Program-made: the position numbers and the translations under genes
Notes under the pieces: generated by a model
Database searches by the model: none
What the model was told of the DNA's origin: nothing
The model's input: the letters and a program-made list of their open reading frames with translations, nothing else
Shown here: piece after piece, positions 53,054-62,985 of the stretch
Layout of the letters: each line of letters opens with the position of its first letter
Position numbering within the stretch: the first letter of the stretch is position 1
Assembly (NCBI RefSeq): GCF_009857815.1
Contig: NZ_WVVW01000001.1
Span: 1,240,001 to 1,304,000, forward strand
Reading direction: 5' to 3'
DNA length: 64,000 nt
Source: Pseudomaricurvus sp. HS19
GTDB taxonomy: Bacteria; Pseudomonadota; Gammaproteobacteria; Pseudomonadales; Cellvibrionaceae

Positions 53054-54460
53054 CTAGCCGTATAGTACGCCTTCTATTGAATTGAAAACCTCAAGCATAT
53101 TATCTTCTCGAGTCTCATGAGAAACATAACCCCACTTTGCCTGCATCACCTTTAGCCGCTCCACCCAACTACACTTCTCCAAATGCTGTTCGGAGTCGTC
53201 TACAAACAAGGCCTCCCGGATATGATTCCTCTTAATGTAATCATCCATAAAGTTCGCCTTTCCGCCATACTCTTCAAACGTTTTAGCATCAAATATCTCT
53301 AAATCTCTAGCCAATCCATGATTTTGTAACAGCGCATTTACAGTAGTTTTATCTTTAGTCGTTACGATCACTATATTCTGGCTATTATTGATATATTCAA
53401 CAAATTTTTCCGCCCCATCATACATACGGTTCAGGGCGAGCCACTCCTGCCAGAAATTATTTCGGATGACTTGTCTTGTCGCAAAAAACGCAGCCTGAAA
53501 ATCCTTAGCACTCGCTCCAGGCTCTGACGGCAGGTAGTCCGTGAAACACTCATCATTACCGTCATCGATTGACTTTAACAGGTAGTGGTAATTCCAGGCA
53601 GGTCCGATCAGATAGCGCTGTGCCATGAATCGGCGGGAATGTTCACTACTTAAGTCTAATTCATCCAGACGCTTGATTCGCTGCGTCGTCAGCAGCGCTA
53701 TGGCATAGGCTTCTACGACTGAATCAAATATCACCCCATCAAAATCAAGAAAGACAACCCTGTCACGTTCACACCTTTGCTTTTGATGCAATGCAGACAA
53801 CGCCTCAACCGCCTCCAAATCCTCTTGGGCATTAATGTCCAACCCGGACAACTTAGAAACTTGAAACTTATAGGGCTTCTTGCCGACGTAATAACGCTCC
53901 CTTAAAATGGCCTCTCTTTCGCGCATAAAGAGTCCATTAGTAACTTTGTAGGTTGGGCTGAGGCCTAGCCTCCTAGGTTGTTGGGAGTCACAATTGTAAT
54001 TCAGAGGCTGCACGTCGGACCAAAGATAATCGTAAATACGATTAACCGCCATAAGGCTGTCATACTCACCACTGCCAAAAATCTCAAAATAGCACTGGAA
54101 TGCGAGCATATAGTCACGCTCATCCATCAAAGGGCAAACCGCCGATACCCAAGCGACATGCTTATGGGGGATATCTCTTATAACATCCACAATGACATCA
54201 CCAAAAGGTCCCTGACTTTCAGAAGCCAGATCTTTCGAACGATGATGAACATTCACTCCTTCCGTTAATGCTAGAGCTTTCACCTCTTCCGAATAGGAAC
54301 TAACATATATGTGATTCGAATCGACCACGTGTTTAAGCTGCCGTATTTTCCAGGTCAGCAGAGGTGTTTCGTCGCTACCAAACTTTGCCAGCGCATTTCG
54401 AATAAGATCATTCCCACCCTGTTGAGCTGGAATTACGACTGCCAGGTCATCGATTCTCAT
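53054..54460 (-). CDS. CMP-sugar synthetase-like/HAD phosphatase fusion
   Basis: This 468-residue protein has two parts. Residues 1-230 resemble acylneuraminate cytidylyltransferases (NeuA-like), but the PAR-GS nucleotide motif is PAQQGGN, with the key arginine replaced by glutamine. Residues 235-468 form a HAD phosphatase: VVFLDFDGVIFDS (nucleophile Asp and acid Asp), VIVTTKDKTTVNAL and LFVDDSEQHL (metal-binding Asp pair). Fusions of CMP-sugar synthetase and phosphatase would release the free sugar and activate it in one protein. Its start overlaps the stop of the next cytidylyltransferase gene by 4 bases. Product unknown; the altered motif questions cytidylyltransferase activity. Confidence 0.78.
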   Translation of the reverse strand: MRIDDLAVVIPAQQGGNDLIRNALAKFGSDETPLLTWKIRQLKHVVDSNHIYVSSYSEEVKALALTEGVNVHHRSKDLASESQGPFGDVIVDVIRDIPHKHVAWVSAVCPLMDERDYMLAFQCYFEIFGSGEYDSLMAVNRIYDYLWSDVQPLNYNCDSQQPRRLGLSPTYKVTNGLFMREREAILRERYYVGKKPYKFQVSKLSGLDINAQEDLEAVEALSALHQKQRCERDRVVFLDFDGVIFDSVVEAYAIALLTTQRIKRLDELDLSSEHSRRFMAQRYLIGPAWNYHYLLKSIDDGNDECFTDYLPSEPGASAKDFQAAFFATRQVIRNNFWQEWLALNRMYDGAEKFVEYINNSQNIVIVTTKDKTTVNALLQNHGLARDLEIFDAKTFEEYGGKANFMDDYIKRNHIREALFVDDSEQHLEKCSWVERLKVMQAKWGYVSHETREDNMLEVFNSIEGVLYG

Positions 54461-55173
54461 ACAATATTATTCTCCCTGAGCCAACGCTCAGTTCTTAATA
54501 TATCTTCCCGGTTATGGACGTCAAATGAGTTTTCCACAATGATCGGGTGAACATTTTTCCCAAGAAATGCCCAAGGCTTAAAGCCATCTTGCCTGGCAAT
54601 TGATTGCTTAACATTCAGCGCCCAAAAATTATGGCAGAGAAAATAATTCGCTGGTAAATCTTGTCGATTGGACGAAATATCCTGATCCCCGAAGTCGAAA
54701 TAAGGTACCAAAGCCCCTTTCTCGTTAAGCTTCTTAGCCCTAAATGGGTGATGATCCTGCTCAACATATGCAGGTACAACCGCAGATATAGACGGGTCAG
54801 TAGTTAGCATGCTGATGGCCTGCGATAACCATTCGGACTTAATGGTTGCAGAGTTTGCCAACATGACGATCAATATATCTATTTCAGAGCCGCTCGCCTT
54901 TTCAATTTCGCCGATACCGTGAAGTATGGTATCTACATGGCGTGAATCAGGGGCAGCGAGCTCGGCTGGGCGCTGAATCCTCCCGAATCCACAATCCTCG
55001 CCCGCCTTCAATATCTTTTCATCGTCGCTGCTAATATAACAATTTTCAATATTAACTACTTTTGACGCTGCTCGAGCTGGATAAGATAGCAACGGCTGAC
55101 CAAACACAGGTAACACGTTTTTATCGGGTAATGTGTTATTTCCACGACCGGTCAGCAAACAGAACACATTCAT
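54457..55173 (-). CDS. NeuA-like cytidylyltransferase
   Basis: This 238-residue protein keeps the motif of the acylneuraminate/Kdo cytidylyltransferase family near its start: LTGRGNNTLPDKNVLPVFGQ, where arginine, glycine and lysine align with the RGGSKG-x-x-KN motif. IVMLANSATIKS is in place of the usual LQPTSP. It should use CTP to activate an acidic sugar, giving a CMP-linked donor. It overlaps its neighbours by 4 bases at both ends. No sialic-acid or Kdo synthase (NeuB/KdsA) was seen in the window, so the substrate cannot be named. Confidence 0.78.
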   Translation of the reverse strand: MNVFCLLTGRGNNTLPDKNVLPVFGQPLLSYPARAASKVVNIENCYISSDDEKILKAGEDCGFGRIQRPAELAAPDSRHVDTILHGIGEIEKASGSEIDILIVMLANSATIKSEWLSQAISMLTTDPSISAVVPAYVEQDHHPFRAKKLNEKGALVPYFDFGDQDISSNRQDLPANYFLCHNFWALNVKQSIARQDGFKPWAFLGKNVHPIIVENSFDVHNREDILRTERWLRENNIV

Positions 55174-56090
55174 AGTAGTACTCGCATCGCATCGGCATAG
55201 GTGGATTTTAACCCCACCTCAAGAGAGACTTTTGGGTTCCAACCGTAACTTTGTAGCTTTTCACAGTTAGCATAGGTTCCGAACTGATCACCTTCAAAGC
55301 CACCTACATTAGTGATTTTCACATCTTTTTGCCCTGACTCCCGAACAATATGAGCAATCAGTATATCCACCGTCGTCTTGACTCCCGTTCCAACATTGAA
55401 AATCTGCCCATCCAAAGAATTATCTATACCCATGATTAATGCATCAACAACATCATCTATGTAGACAAAATCACGATATCTTGATAGCGAACCCGTCACA
55501 TCAATCTTTCCGCTCTGGATAAGTTGAGCAACATAGATACTGAGCATTCCCTGTTTCAAATTTGCCAAATCCTGACCCGGACCATAAACATTAAACAGAC
55601 GAAATATCGTTGATTTAACACCCCTTTTTCGAAAAAGCTTTATGTAAGTTTCGGCGCAAACTTTTGAAACTCCATAATTGGAACAAGGTTCCATCTGAAA
55701 ATCTTCAGATATAGGAAGCTCATGGTCGCCATAGACCGCCATAGAAGAGGTAAAAATAATTTTGCTTTGCATGGCATGAGCCAGCCTGCATACATTTAAA
55801 GATCCTTTGACGTTTGTATCCACATCAAGAGTCGGATTCTCCTGCGAAATAAGGCCAGATGTCTGAGACGCGAGATGAAATATTACATGGAACTTTTCCT
55901 TAACCAATTTCCACAATGAATCGACATCAGAAATATCTCCACCTACATATTTAACGCCCTGAACAGGATTCTCCAGCGATTCGATTTTTACAGAGAGATC
56001 AAAAACAACCACATTATGTAGCAAATCCACAAGCCGTCCGGCCAGCGCAGTTCCAATAAAACCCGCACCACCGGTGATTAACACGTTCAT
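55170..56090 (-). CDS. NAD-dependent epimerase/dehydratase (GalE-like)
   Basis: This 306-residue extended SDR has the cofactor motif VLITGGAGFIGTALAGRL, the catalytic serine in IIFTSSMAVYGD and the YGVSK Tyr/Lys, then the conserved FRLFNVYGPGQ and RYRDFVYIDDVVDAL. This matches nucleotide-sugar epimerases or dehydratases, GalE-like in motif order. Its ATG overlaps nothing upstream, with a 77-base gap from the dioxygenase-like gene, but its stop overlaps the next gene by 4 bases. It probably prepares a sugar for CMP activation; this is inference. Confidence 0.88.
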   Translation of the reverse strand: MNVLITGGAGFIGTALAGRLVDLLHNVVVFDLSVKIESLENPVQGVKYVGGDISDVDSLWKLVKEKFHVIFHLASQTSGLISQENPTLDVDTNVKGSLNVCRLAHAMQSKIIFTSSMAVYGDHELPISEDFQMEPCSNYGVSKVCAETYIKLFRKRGVKSTIFRLFNVYGPGQDLANLKQGMLSIYVAQLIQSGKIDVTGSLSRYRDFVYIDDVVDALIMGIDNSLDGQIFNVGTGVKTTVDILIAHIVRESGQKDVKITNVGGFEGDQFGTYANCEKLQSYGWNPKVSLEVGLKSTYADAMRVLL

Positions 56091-56167
56091 TTATATTCAC
56101 CTTACAAGCGAAGAACAGCCATGATTACGGCATGACTCTAGTAGCGCCTGGTCAAAAAAACTGAAGT

Positions 56168-57085
56168 TCAAGAAACTGGGAATTCGGAACGCCAAAACAC
56201 TCTTTGGTCAATGCTCTTAACCCCTTTCGAGTTAAGGTAATCTCTAACGGAAGGGGGAAGGTAAGGGCTAACTTCCGGACCTAACTCCTTCAGCTGCCGC
56301 TTCATATTGTTAATCGCAAATATATTGGATGGCTCTGATTCTGTAGCAACCGTGAAAAATATGGAAGATCTCTCCCCTACCACACTTCTGAACAGCTCCA
56401 GAAGTTCACTGTCTTTTTCACTCTTGGGAATTTTCTTTTGCTCCACCATACTAACTTCATCAACTATACCATCAAGAATGGCTTGCCCTCGTTCCGTCCG
56501 GGGCCCAGGTATAGGCGATAGCTGACCTGTATGTGAAAGACGTGCATCGAAAATAAGAATATCACCTACTTCAACCTCCAAATACTCAATCTCGCTTGAA
56601 TCGTCTCTTATAATTTGGGTCCTATGCGAACGGGGTACGATGGTCAGGCCATCATCAAAGTCCTTATGAGACTGAAGATATATGGCAATCTTATAAACAT
56701 TCGGCTCATCAATATGATAGCCAGGGCCTCCAAAGTAACCTCCATCCCCGTAACTCATGCCATCGTCCTTATGCCAGCCGTTAAGGGCATTAAAGTGGAG
56801 ATCAGCATGATTCGTAATAAACCAATCCTCGGACTCAAATACCTCCGAAATTATAGCGATCAGTTTTTCACATTCGAAAATGTCTTTAATGAAGGGCGCT
56901 GTTCTGAAAGCATGAGGCTGTCGTAGTCCGTAATGCTTTCTTACTCCTGCACCCATTTGGCCGTGCAGGATAGCCAACTTTCTTATATTATCCAGCAAGT
57001 CAACGGGGATAATATTTTTTGCCAGGTAAAATCCATTCTCTAAAAGCTCTGATTTTATACTTTCCATTTTTAATCCATTATTCAT
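56168..57085 (-). CDS. Phytanoyl-CoA dioxygenase (PhyH) family protein
   Basis: This 305-residue non-heme iron protein has the H-x-D pair in GWHKDDGMSYG and the distal histidine in DARLSHTGQLSP, with an arginine in RTERGQAIL likely binding 2-oxoglutarate. The family hydroxylates lipids, amino acids, or sugars. In a glycan locus it may hydroxylate a sugar or lipid residue. Its ATG overlaps the upstream stop (ATGA), so it is translated with the large RgpF-like fusion. Substrate unknown. Confidence 0.85.
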   Translation of the reverse strand: MNNGLKMESIKSELLENGFYLAKNIIPVDLLDNIRKLAILHGQMGAGVRKHYGLRQPHAFRTAPFIKDIFECEKLIAIISEVFESEDWFITNHADLHFNALNGWHKDDGMSYGDGGYFGGPGYHIDEPNVYKIAIYLQSHKDFDDGLTIVPRSHRTQIIRDDSSEIEYLEVEVGDILIFDARLSHTGQLSPIPGPRTERGQAILDGIVDEVSMVEQKKIPKSEKDSELLELFRSVVGERSSIFFTVATESEPSNIFAINNMKRQLKELGPEVSPYLPPSVRDYLNSKGVKSIDQRVFWRSEFPVS

Positions 57086-59694
57086 GAAAACTTTCCGTAA
57101 AGAATCTCTTGTGTCTTTGATTTGTACTGACTCAGCAACAGCGACAACGAAGAACCATAATGGACAACATAATCGAAGCAGGTTGCCGCCAATTCAGTTA
57201 CCGGTGAATCGCCAAGAATTTCTGTGAGATCTATTAAATTAGGAAGCTTTCCTACTGGATAGAGAGAAAGCTTTTCCAACGCAGCAGAACGTGTTGCATC
57301 TGATATTCTGTCCGATGGATGGAGGATAATATATGTTTTATCGCTGCTTGTATTACCTGAAAATATTGGAGCAAATTTGCTGTCGCAGGGAGTAATCTTC
57401 GGCAAATGAAACGGATACCCACCACTACTCGGCAGAAGAACCAGAGTCTTCACGGGCCCAAGCTTATCCTTATAAGCGTCTTTAAGTACTGTCTCCCGAG
57501 CCGAAGGGTGAAAGAGCTTTTCGGACCCCGCCATACCACAAAAGGCCTTTGAAACAGTGTATAAATGGTGCTCATTCAACATTTTCGGGTGCCAAAAATA
57601 ATAGCGCTTGAAAGCCAACAGCGGGAAATAATTTCTGGTGTGGAAATACTCCTCAACAGAAGAGAAGCACCTATCAAACATCAACTCAGACGCATCTATT
57701 AAAGAAGCGTCAGGAAAAATTTCAGCTATCATCCCATGACTGAACAGATCAAACTCGGTGGAGCCAACTCTAGCAACGATACTGTTGGCCGCATCCAGTG
57801 GAGAACTTCGATTGATCAAATTCGCTGTGCTGGCATACTGTAAGGTCTTCGTAGCATACTCGGCCTCCCAGGTCGGGACAGAGGAAAGATTACCTTCTTC
57901 AATCAAATTGGTACTTATGCATGCGGGATGCATTCCGAGGACATAGCTAAATACTGCGTTATAATGGTGTGCGTAAAAGTGGAACAACCTGCCCGCCAGA
58001 ACGTCCAATAGTCTGTTACAAAAATTCATAACTGACATCAGACTTTCCGAGCCCGTCAATGTCTCGATATCCGGCAAATTCGTGGATATCTGAGTAAATC
58101 CGGAAAGCATTTCCGAGGTGCAGTTCAACCGGTGGACCAGAATTATGACATCGGATCTCTTCAACCCAAGGTATTCAATTGTTCTATTTGCCGCGACCTC
58201 TGCGATTGGGTTATTAACCACAAAAACGTGGATCACTCCCTTCCCCTCTGGCAACTCAGGCCGACGCTCCCGAGCGCGCCAAGACTTAAACCTGTCAATC
58301 GATTGCCGGTGAGGCGTCATGGAATTATCGTAGAACTGGGGAAAATTGTCGGGGACACGTCTTAAATACTCAGGGAACGCAAAACTCCTATACTGCACCG
58401 CTTGGAGCAGTAACAAATCGTTCACTTGATCTATGTTGTATCTTGATTCAGATGGGATTGGTATCAACGAATCTCCGAAAATAATTTTAATGCGCTCTTT
58501 TTCGAAAACCCCTATCAGCCTGAAGTTAAATCCATATTTTCCGTCCGTAATGTCGGGAACAGGTTGAAAGCCGCAATCCATAACCGATTCCTGTGAAGCA
58601 ACAATGGAATTGTCGACCATTATAGAAACCAAAAACCGTCTTGCAGGTTGAACCAAATCCAGAACATAACCCGAAACTATCGTTTCACCGTTACTTTTAA
58701 CAGCCACATCGTAGCAACTGCACAGCTCTGAATTTTCCCTTTGCCGGCCAAATTGATTAGCTCTTACAATTAATTCAGATCGCTTGTCGATCCGTTGGAA
58801 TTTTTCTATTTCTTGCCCCGCATAATTCGATTCCTCTGAGATCAGCGACGGCTCAAACCAACATAGGCGCCCACTCAGGTCAACAAAGGTACAGACAGAG
58901 GACCCATTCACATTGAACGGCTCAGAAAGCAAAAGGCTTCGTTCGACAAAATGTTCCAGAGCACCATCTACGTTATTGGAGCCCTTTCGAGACTCACTCT
59001 CAAGCCAGTCCTCATCTGATATAGGTAAACTACGATATCGATTGACGCCGGCCCGATTTAACCAGTAAAAGGATCCAGACATAACTGTAGTATTGATGAC
59101 ATCTTCGACGGAAAGTTCGCGGCCCAACCTGAGAGACACTTTTTTAAGCCAATACTGATTTCCAAGCCAGTGCTTAGCCTCGGTTCGAGTCAGTGTTTGC
59201 TCCAACACCGGCGCAATAAAACATGTTTCTTTGGCCTCTTTCCGCACAAAGTATTTTTCGATATTTTTAATTGTACTCTCAGTTCCGCAGAGTATACGGA
59301 TGGAGTTTCGCCGCCAATCACTTCCATCCTGTCGATGCCTGCTTAGCTTTCCATGAAGCTTGCAAACCAGGTCGTACTTATCAAGCACACCTAATTGCAC
59401 CAACTTCCAAAACGGATAAATATCCCGGCCAACATTATTGAAAGTGTAAACAACAGCTCCCACAGATTTTTCCAAATACTCTCCGTACTTCGCCCCTACG
59501 CTTCCATTTACTGTGAAAATCTTGTCGTAATCTCCCCCAAACTCATTCATTGTCTGAATTGATTCATGTATCAACTCAGGAAAATGAAGGTGGTATACCG
59601 CGACCTTTTTGTTTTCCGAATGAAAACTCCCAGTCTTATCGATTAATAGCGTATTAATCTTAGGATTAGAATACGAACTACAAGATTTTTTCAA
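57082..59694 (-). CDS. Large glycan-biosynthesis fusion: RgpF-like plus sialyltransferase-like
   Basis: This 870-residue protein has no signal or transmembrane helix. Residues about 30-300 match the rhamnan-synthesis F (RgpF) pattern: VAVYHLHFPELIHESIQTM, NNVGRDIYPFWKLV and LVCKLHGKLSRH. A beta-rich middle follows (about 330-450). The end (about 485-870) begins VIHVFVVNNPIAEVAANRTI and contains NLIEEGNLS and ELAATCFDYVVHYGSSLSLL, resembling sialyltransferase-type GT52/polysialyltransferase enzymes. The TTG start is supported by AGGGG 8 bases upstream. The fusion could add two different residues; partners are the CMP-sugar enzymes next door. Domain calls are moderate. Confidence 0.65.
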   Translation of the reverse strand: MKKSCSSYSNPKINTLLIDKTGSFHSENKKVAVYHLHFPELIHESIQTMNEFGGDYDKIFTVNGSVGAKYGEYLEKSVGAVVYTFNNVGRDIYPFWKLVQLGVLDKYDLVCKLHGKLSRHRQDGSDWRRNSIRILCGTESTIKNIEKYFVRKEAKETCFIAPVLEQTLTRTEAKHWLGNQYWLKKVSLRLGRELSVEDVINTTVMSGSFYWLNRAGVNRYRSLPISDEDWLESESRKGSNNVDGALEHFVERSLLLSEPFNVNGSSVCTFVDLSGRLCWFEPSLISEESNYAGQEIEKFQRIDKRSELIVRANQFGRQRENSELCSCYDVAVKSNGETIVSGYVLDLVQPARRFLVSIMVDNSIVASQESVMDCGFQPVPDITDGKYGFNFRLIGVFEKERIKIIFGDSLIPIPSESRYNIDQVNDLLLLQAVQYRSFAFPEYLRRVPDNFPQFYDNSMTPHRQSIDRFKSWRARERRPELPEGKGVIHVFVVNNPIAEVAANRTIEYLGLKRSDVIILVHRLNCTSEMLSGFTQISTNLPDIETLTGSESLMSVMNFCNRLLDVLAGRLFHFYAHHYNAVFSYVLGMHPACISTNLIEEGNLSSVPTWEAEYATKTLQYASTANLINRSSPLDAANSIVARVGSTEFDLFSHGMIAEIFPDASLIDASELMFDRCFSSVEEYFHTRNYFPLLAFKRYYFWHPKMLNEHHLYTVSKAFCGMAGSEKLFHPSARETVLKDAYKDKLGPVKTLVLLPSSGGYPFHLPKITPCDSKFAPIFSGNTSSDKTYIILHPSDRISDATRSAALEKLSLYPVGKLPNLIDLTEILGDSPVTELAATCFDYVVHYGSSLSLLLSQYKSKTQEILYGKFS

Positions 59695-59839
59695 GCCAAC
59701 ACCCCTAATTAAGATTTTCCTTTCCAGAAAAACATATTTTCGATTTTTATAACTAGTTAATAAAATTCAACCATGTTTCACCAGATACACTTAACTGCTC
59801 TTTGCAATCGCTCAATATGTAGTTAAATAAATCACACTA

Positions 59840-61909
59840 CTATACCGACCTTTGATCTTCGCTCCGGGCCAAATTGGAATATACGGCCTCTATTCTGTCC
59901 TTATAGGCTCTTGCGACAGCTTCCTTCGAATAGACCTTTTCGATAAAAGCTTTCCCGTTAGCAGCCTTCACCCTTCTCAATTCTGAATCGTTATAGACTA
60001 ATCTCATCTTACCAGCAGCGTCATCCAGGTCTGGATCGTACCAATATTGACCATCGTCGAAAAGATAATGTCCGGCTGGAACAGGAACAACCTTTCCTGC
60101 CACACAGAACGCAGTATCGTCATTGCAGAAATCTGCATTTCCTGAAAACGCAGATGCGACAACCGGTTGACCCAACAACATAGCCTCTGCTATTCCTCTT
60201 CCAAATCCTTCAGACCTATGCAGAGACACATAGCAATCTGCAGTTGCCATTAAATCAACCATATCATCACGATTAAGGCTTTCTGTAAAAACTACAATTC
60301 TTGGATCGCCCGCAACCAACGTCAGAATTTCACTCCAATACACATCCTCTCTGACATTAATGGCCTTGATCAACAAACACACATTCAGATCACCACAATT
60401 TTCCATTGAAAAAGCTTTCAAAAATGCTTTCACCACTGCGACGGGATTTTTTCTGGTTATGAAGGAGTTCCCATCAAACGTGGCGTAAAAAATAAAGTCC
60501 TCATTACTAAAACCCCAACGCTCACGACATCGATCGGGAGCCTTAGTCAAAGTCACTCCCATTGGCATTTTCACTACATTTGGGTGCCCCAATCGCCGAA
60601 AGCAATTTGCCACATATTCACTTTGAGCCCAAATCTCATCAACTACATGAAGAATCTGGCAATATCTCTCAGGCCATTCGGGCAGCTCCCACGGCCAAGC
60701 ACCAATTCTATACCCTGAAGCGGCCACAAAATCTCTTCCCCCCTCCAATCCCAGGCGAATCATATCGGTCGGCGGTAAACAAAATACTGACACTTGGTAT
60801 TCAGGGTTATCTATTACACGGGTACTAGGATCTAATTCGATTAGTCTTTTCGGCCCCTTGATTGGTGCTTCGATCAATGCACATTCAATGCCCGCGGCGC
60901 TAAGGCAAAGCCCCATTTGGCGGGCGTCCTCACCCAGCCCAAGCATGCCAAAGGGATAACCAATAATATTTACACCTTCTTTTTCACCTGCGCCAGGTCG
61001 GTCCGCTGATTTAAACTCTCCTGATACGCTTCCGCCCTTAGAAGATGGCGGCGAAAGAGCCTTTTCCTTGGTGACAATACTGTGCAGACTCTTGAGCTCA
61101 TAAGCCCCCGAGCTTTCCCACCAAGTCTCAAGAGCATCCTTCAATCCAAGACCGCCTCCTGTCTTCGTCAGAATAAGATCTGGTCTATCCTTGGCTATCA
61201 AGCTCTGAAAAGGCAACAATTCAGCCCCTTCAATTTCTGAGCACAATAGCTTCTTTGCCAGCTCCAGCTCCGACGCCGTAGATCGTCTTAATATATGGTC
61301 AGTGATACGAACCAGGGGCGAAAATTTAAGACCATCGTCCAAGTCTGGAGAGTACTGAATAAACTCATATTCTTTGCCCCCAAACTTACTCCACCAGTTG
61401 AGAAATTTTTCGCAGCCTTCCTTCCGGCTTAGATTAAAATGTTTTTTAAGATCAGGTCTGCTAAGCCATATATGGTAAAGAGCCAAAGGTATCTTATCGG
61501 CGCACGCCGGTGATGGCTTTGACAGCCACCTGAGAATATCATCAGCTCTTGATGAGATCAGTACGGCGCAAATAATGCTTGTGCTTGTTCTGGTTAGCGC
61601 TTGACATACTGTTTCACAAACCACTGATAATTGGCGGCTATTAAGGAAATCCAATATCTTTGCTGGAGGAAGATCCCATCTCATCTCTGGATAGACATCA
61701 CTGAGCTTTGCACACCAAAAAAAATACGACCGCATTAGCTCAGCTTCGGATTCGGATTCGGATTCGGATTCAAGACCGCTAATGATTTTCCAGCTCCTAT
61801 ATTCAAACAAAAACTGAACACCCAATGGAACTTTATATACTCTTCCCGCTGATCTTGAAGAATCTTCATCTAGCCAAGAATATAACTCATCATGATCTAT
61901 GCTATTCAT
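59840..61909 (-). CDS. Large glycosyltransferase (GT4) with a unique N-terminal domain
   Basis: This 689-residue protein has an unrecognised helical N-terminal region (about 1-310) and a C-terminal GT4 domain: FGMLGLGEDARQMGLCL, the donor motif FIFYATFDGNSFITRKNPV, then SEGFGRGIAEAMLLGQPVV with the EX7E motif. The N-terminal part contains a four-copy Ser-Glu repeat coded by a hexamer tandem repeat. This is the largest single glycosyltransferase in the locus and has no membrane segments. Acceptor unknown. Confidence 0.85.
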   Translation of the reverse strand: MNSIDHDELYSWLDEDSSRSAGRVYKVPLGVQFLFEYRSWKIISGLESESESESEAELMRSYFFWCAKLSDVYPEMRWDLPPAKILDFLNSRQLSVVCETVCQALTRTSTSIICAVLISSRADDILRWLSKPSPACADKIPLALYHIWLSRPDLKKHFNLSRKEGCEKFLNWWSKFGGKEYEFIQYSPDLDDGLKFSPLVRITDHILRRSTASELELAKKLLCSEIEGAELLPFQSLIAKDRPDLILTKTGGGLGLKDALETWWESSGAYELKSLHSIVTKEKALSPPSSKGGSVSGEFKSADRPGAGEKEGVNIIGYPFGMLGLGEDARQMGLCLSAAGIECALIEAPIKGPKRLIELDPSTRVIDNPEYQVSVFCLPPTDMIRLGLEGGRDFVAASGYRIGAWPWELPEWPERYCQILHVVDEIWAQSEYVANCFRRLGHPNVVKMPMGVTLTKAPDRCRERWGFSNEDFIFYATFDGNSFITRKNPVAVVKAFLKAFSMENCGDLNVCLLIKAINVREDVYWSEILTLVAGDPRIVVFTESLNRDDMVDLMATADCYVSLHRSEGFGRGIAEAMLLGQPVVASAFSGNADFCNDDTAFCVAGKVVPVPAGHYLFDDGQYWYDPDLDDAAGKMRLVYNDSELRRVKAANGKAFIEKVYSKEAVARAYKDRIEAVYSNLARSEDQRSV
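61745..61771 (-). repeat. In-frame hexanucleotide tandem repeat, about 4.5 copies
   Basis: TTCGGA repeats four times at 61745-61768 and a half unit follows (61769-61771). It encodes an ESESESES tract on the minus strand, near residue 48 of the large glycosyltransferase. Because the unit is six bases, slippage would change length by two residues without shifting the frame. Confidence 0.9.
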
Positions 61910-62008
61910 CGTAGTTGCACCAATAGCTTTTCGCCTTCCATAAAACCTCCACCGCTCCTAAGGAAATAAACTTTATCTTGCCAAGTCTCTTCTCAATAAT
62001 GCGTTTCT

Positions 62009-62977
62009 TTATGCTCGTGCTTTTTCATAAGCCGCCTCTAACTCCTCCGCTACCCGATCCCAGGAAAATTCCCGGACTCGTGTTTTTAACAACTCCGGAT
62101 CAGAAGCCTGCACCATCGCCTTGACAAGACTTTCCGATATTTCTTCGATGTCTGTGGGGTTTACGTAGAACGCATGGTCACCAAAATACTCCTTAGCACA
62201 TCCTTCCTTGGTTATGACTAACGGCACACCTGCCGCCGCCGCCTCCAAAGCCGCTAACCCCGGAGTTTCCAACAAGCTAGGCAGTGCAAATACACCACAG
62301 GCTGCATATGCAGACCTGAGCAGTGGATCACTGTGGTCAATATGCCCAACGTACTTGAAATGGCCTTCGCTCCGCCTGCAGAGCGTCTGGTAATAGTCTT
62401 CATCCCTAACGTCACCAATTAAAACCACTTCCAAACCTACCAATTTTGCGGCTTCGACAAGCGATATCTGATTTTTCCTGGGCTCAACATTCCCAACACA
62501 GAGAATAAAGCCGGAGTTAATATCAAATGTGCGGCAGAATGCATCAGGTTCCACCTGCTCAAAAAAAACTGAATCAACGCCATTGTGCGTGACACAATAT
62601 CGCTCTTCAGGTAAATCAAAGTGTCCTAAAAATCGATCCACTTCTGCTTGGGAATTGGGACAAATAACATCCGACGCGCTTAGCATGTATCCTATCTCAC
62701 CCATCGCGTACTGTTCAGTATTGTCGGATAGCCACAGTATTGGACTCAAGACCAGTGGAATATCATGACTATGTAGATAAGCAACCAAATTGTAGAAGCC
62801 GCCCTGCACAGAGAACTGATGAACAACATCGGCATCTGCAAGGTCATGCTCCCACTGGTTAAACAATACAACTTCGTGGCCTCGACGCTCCAAAGCCTCT
62901 TTCGACTTAAGGAGTTGTATTTCCCCACCGCCTGGACACTGAAAAGCCACTGGATAGGTATAAAAATAAATCTTCAT
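62009..62977 (-). CDS. Glycosyltransferase family 4
   Basis: This 322-residue GT-B enzyme has an N-terminal domain with YFYTYPVAFQCPGGGEIQLL, a glycine-rich acceptor loop, and a donor domain with GFILCVGNVEPRKNQISLVE and LLETPGLAALEAAAAGVPLV with the EX7E acidic pair. It is close to its upstream neighbour (8-base gap) and would act at the same glycan. No membrane segment is present. Confidence 0.9.
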   Translation of the reverse strand: MKIYFYTYPVAFQCPGGGEIQLLKSKEALERRGHEVVLFNQWEHDLADADVVHQFSVQGGFYNLVAYLHSHDIPLVLSPILWLSDNTEQYAMGEIGYMLSASDVICPNSQAEVDRFLGHFDLPEERYCVTHNGVDSVFFEQVEPDAFCRTFDINSGFILCVGNVEPRKNQISLVEAAKLVGLEVVLIGDVRDEDYYQTLCRRSEGHFKYVGHIDHSDPLLRSAYAACGVFALPSLLETPGLAALEAAAAGVPLVITKEGCAKEYFGDHAFYVNPTDIEEISESLVKAMVQASDPELLKTRVREFSWDRVAEELEAAYEKARA

Positions 62978-62985
62978 ATAGTTTC

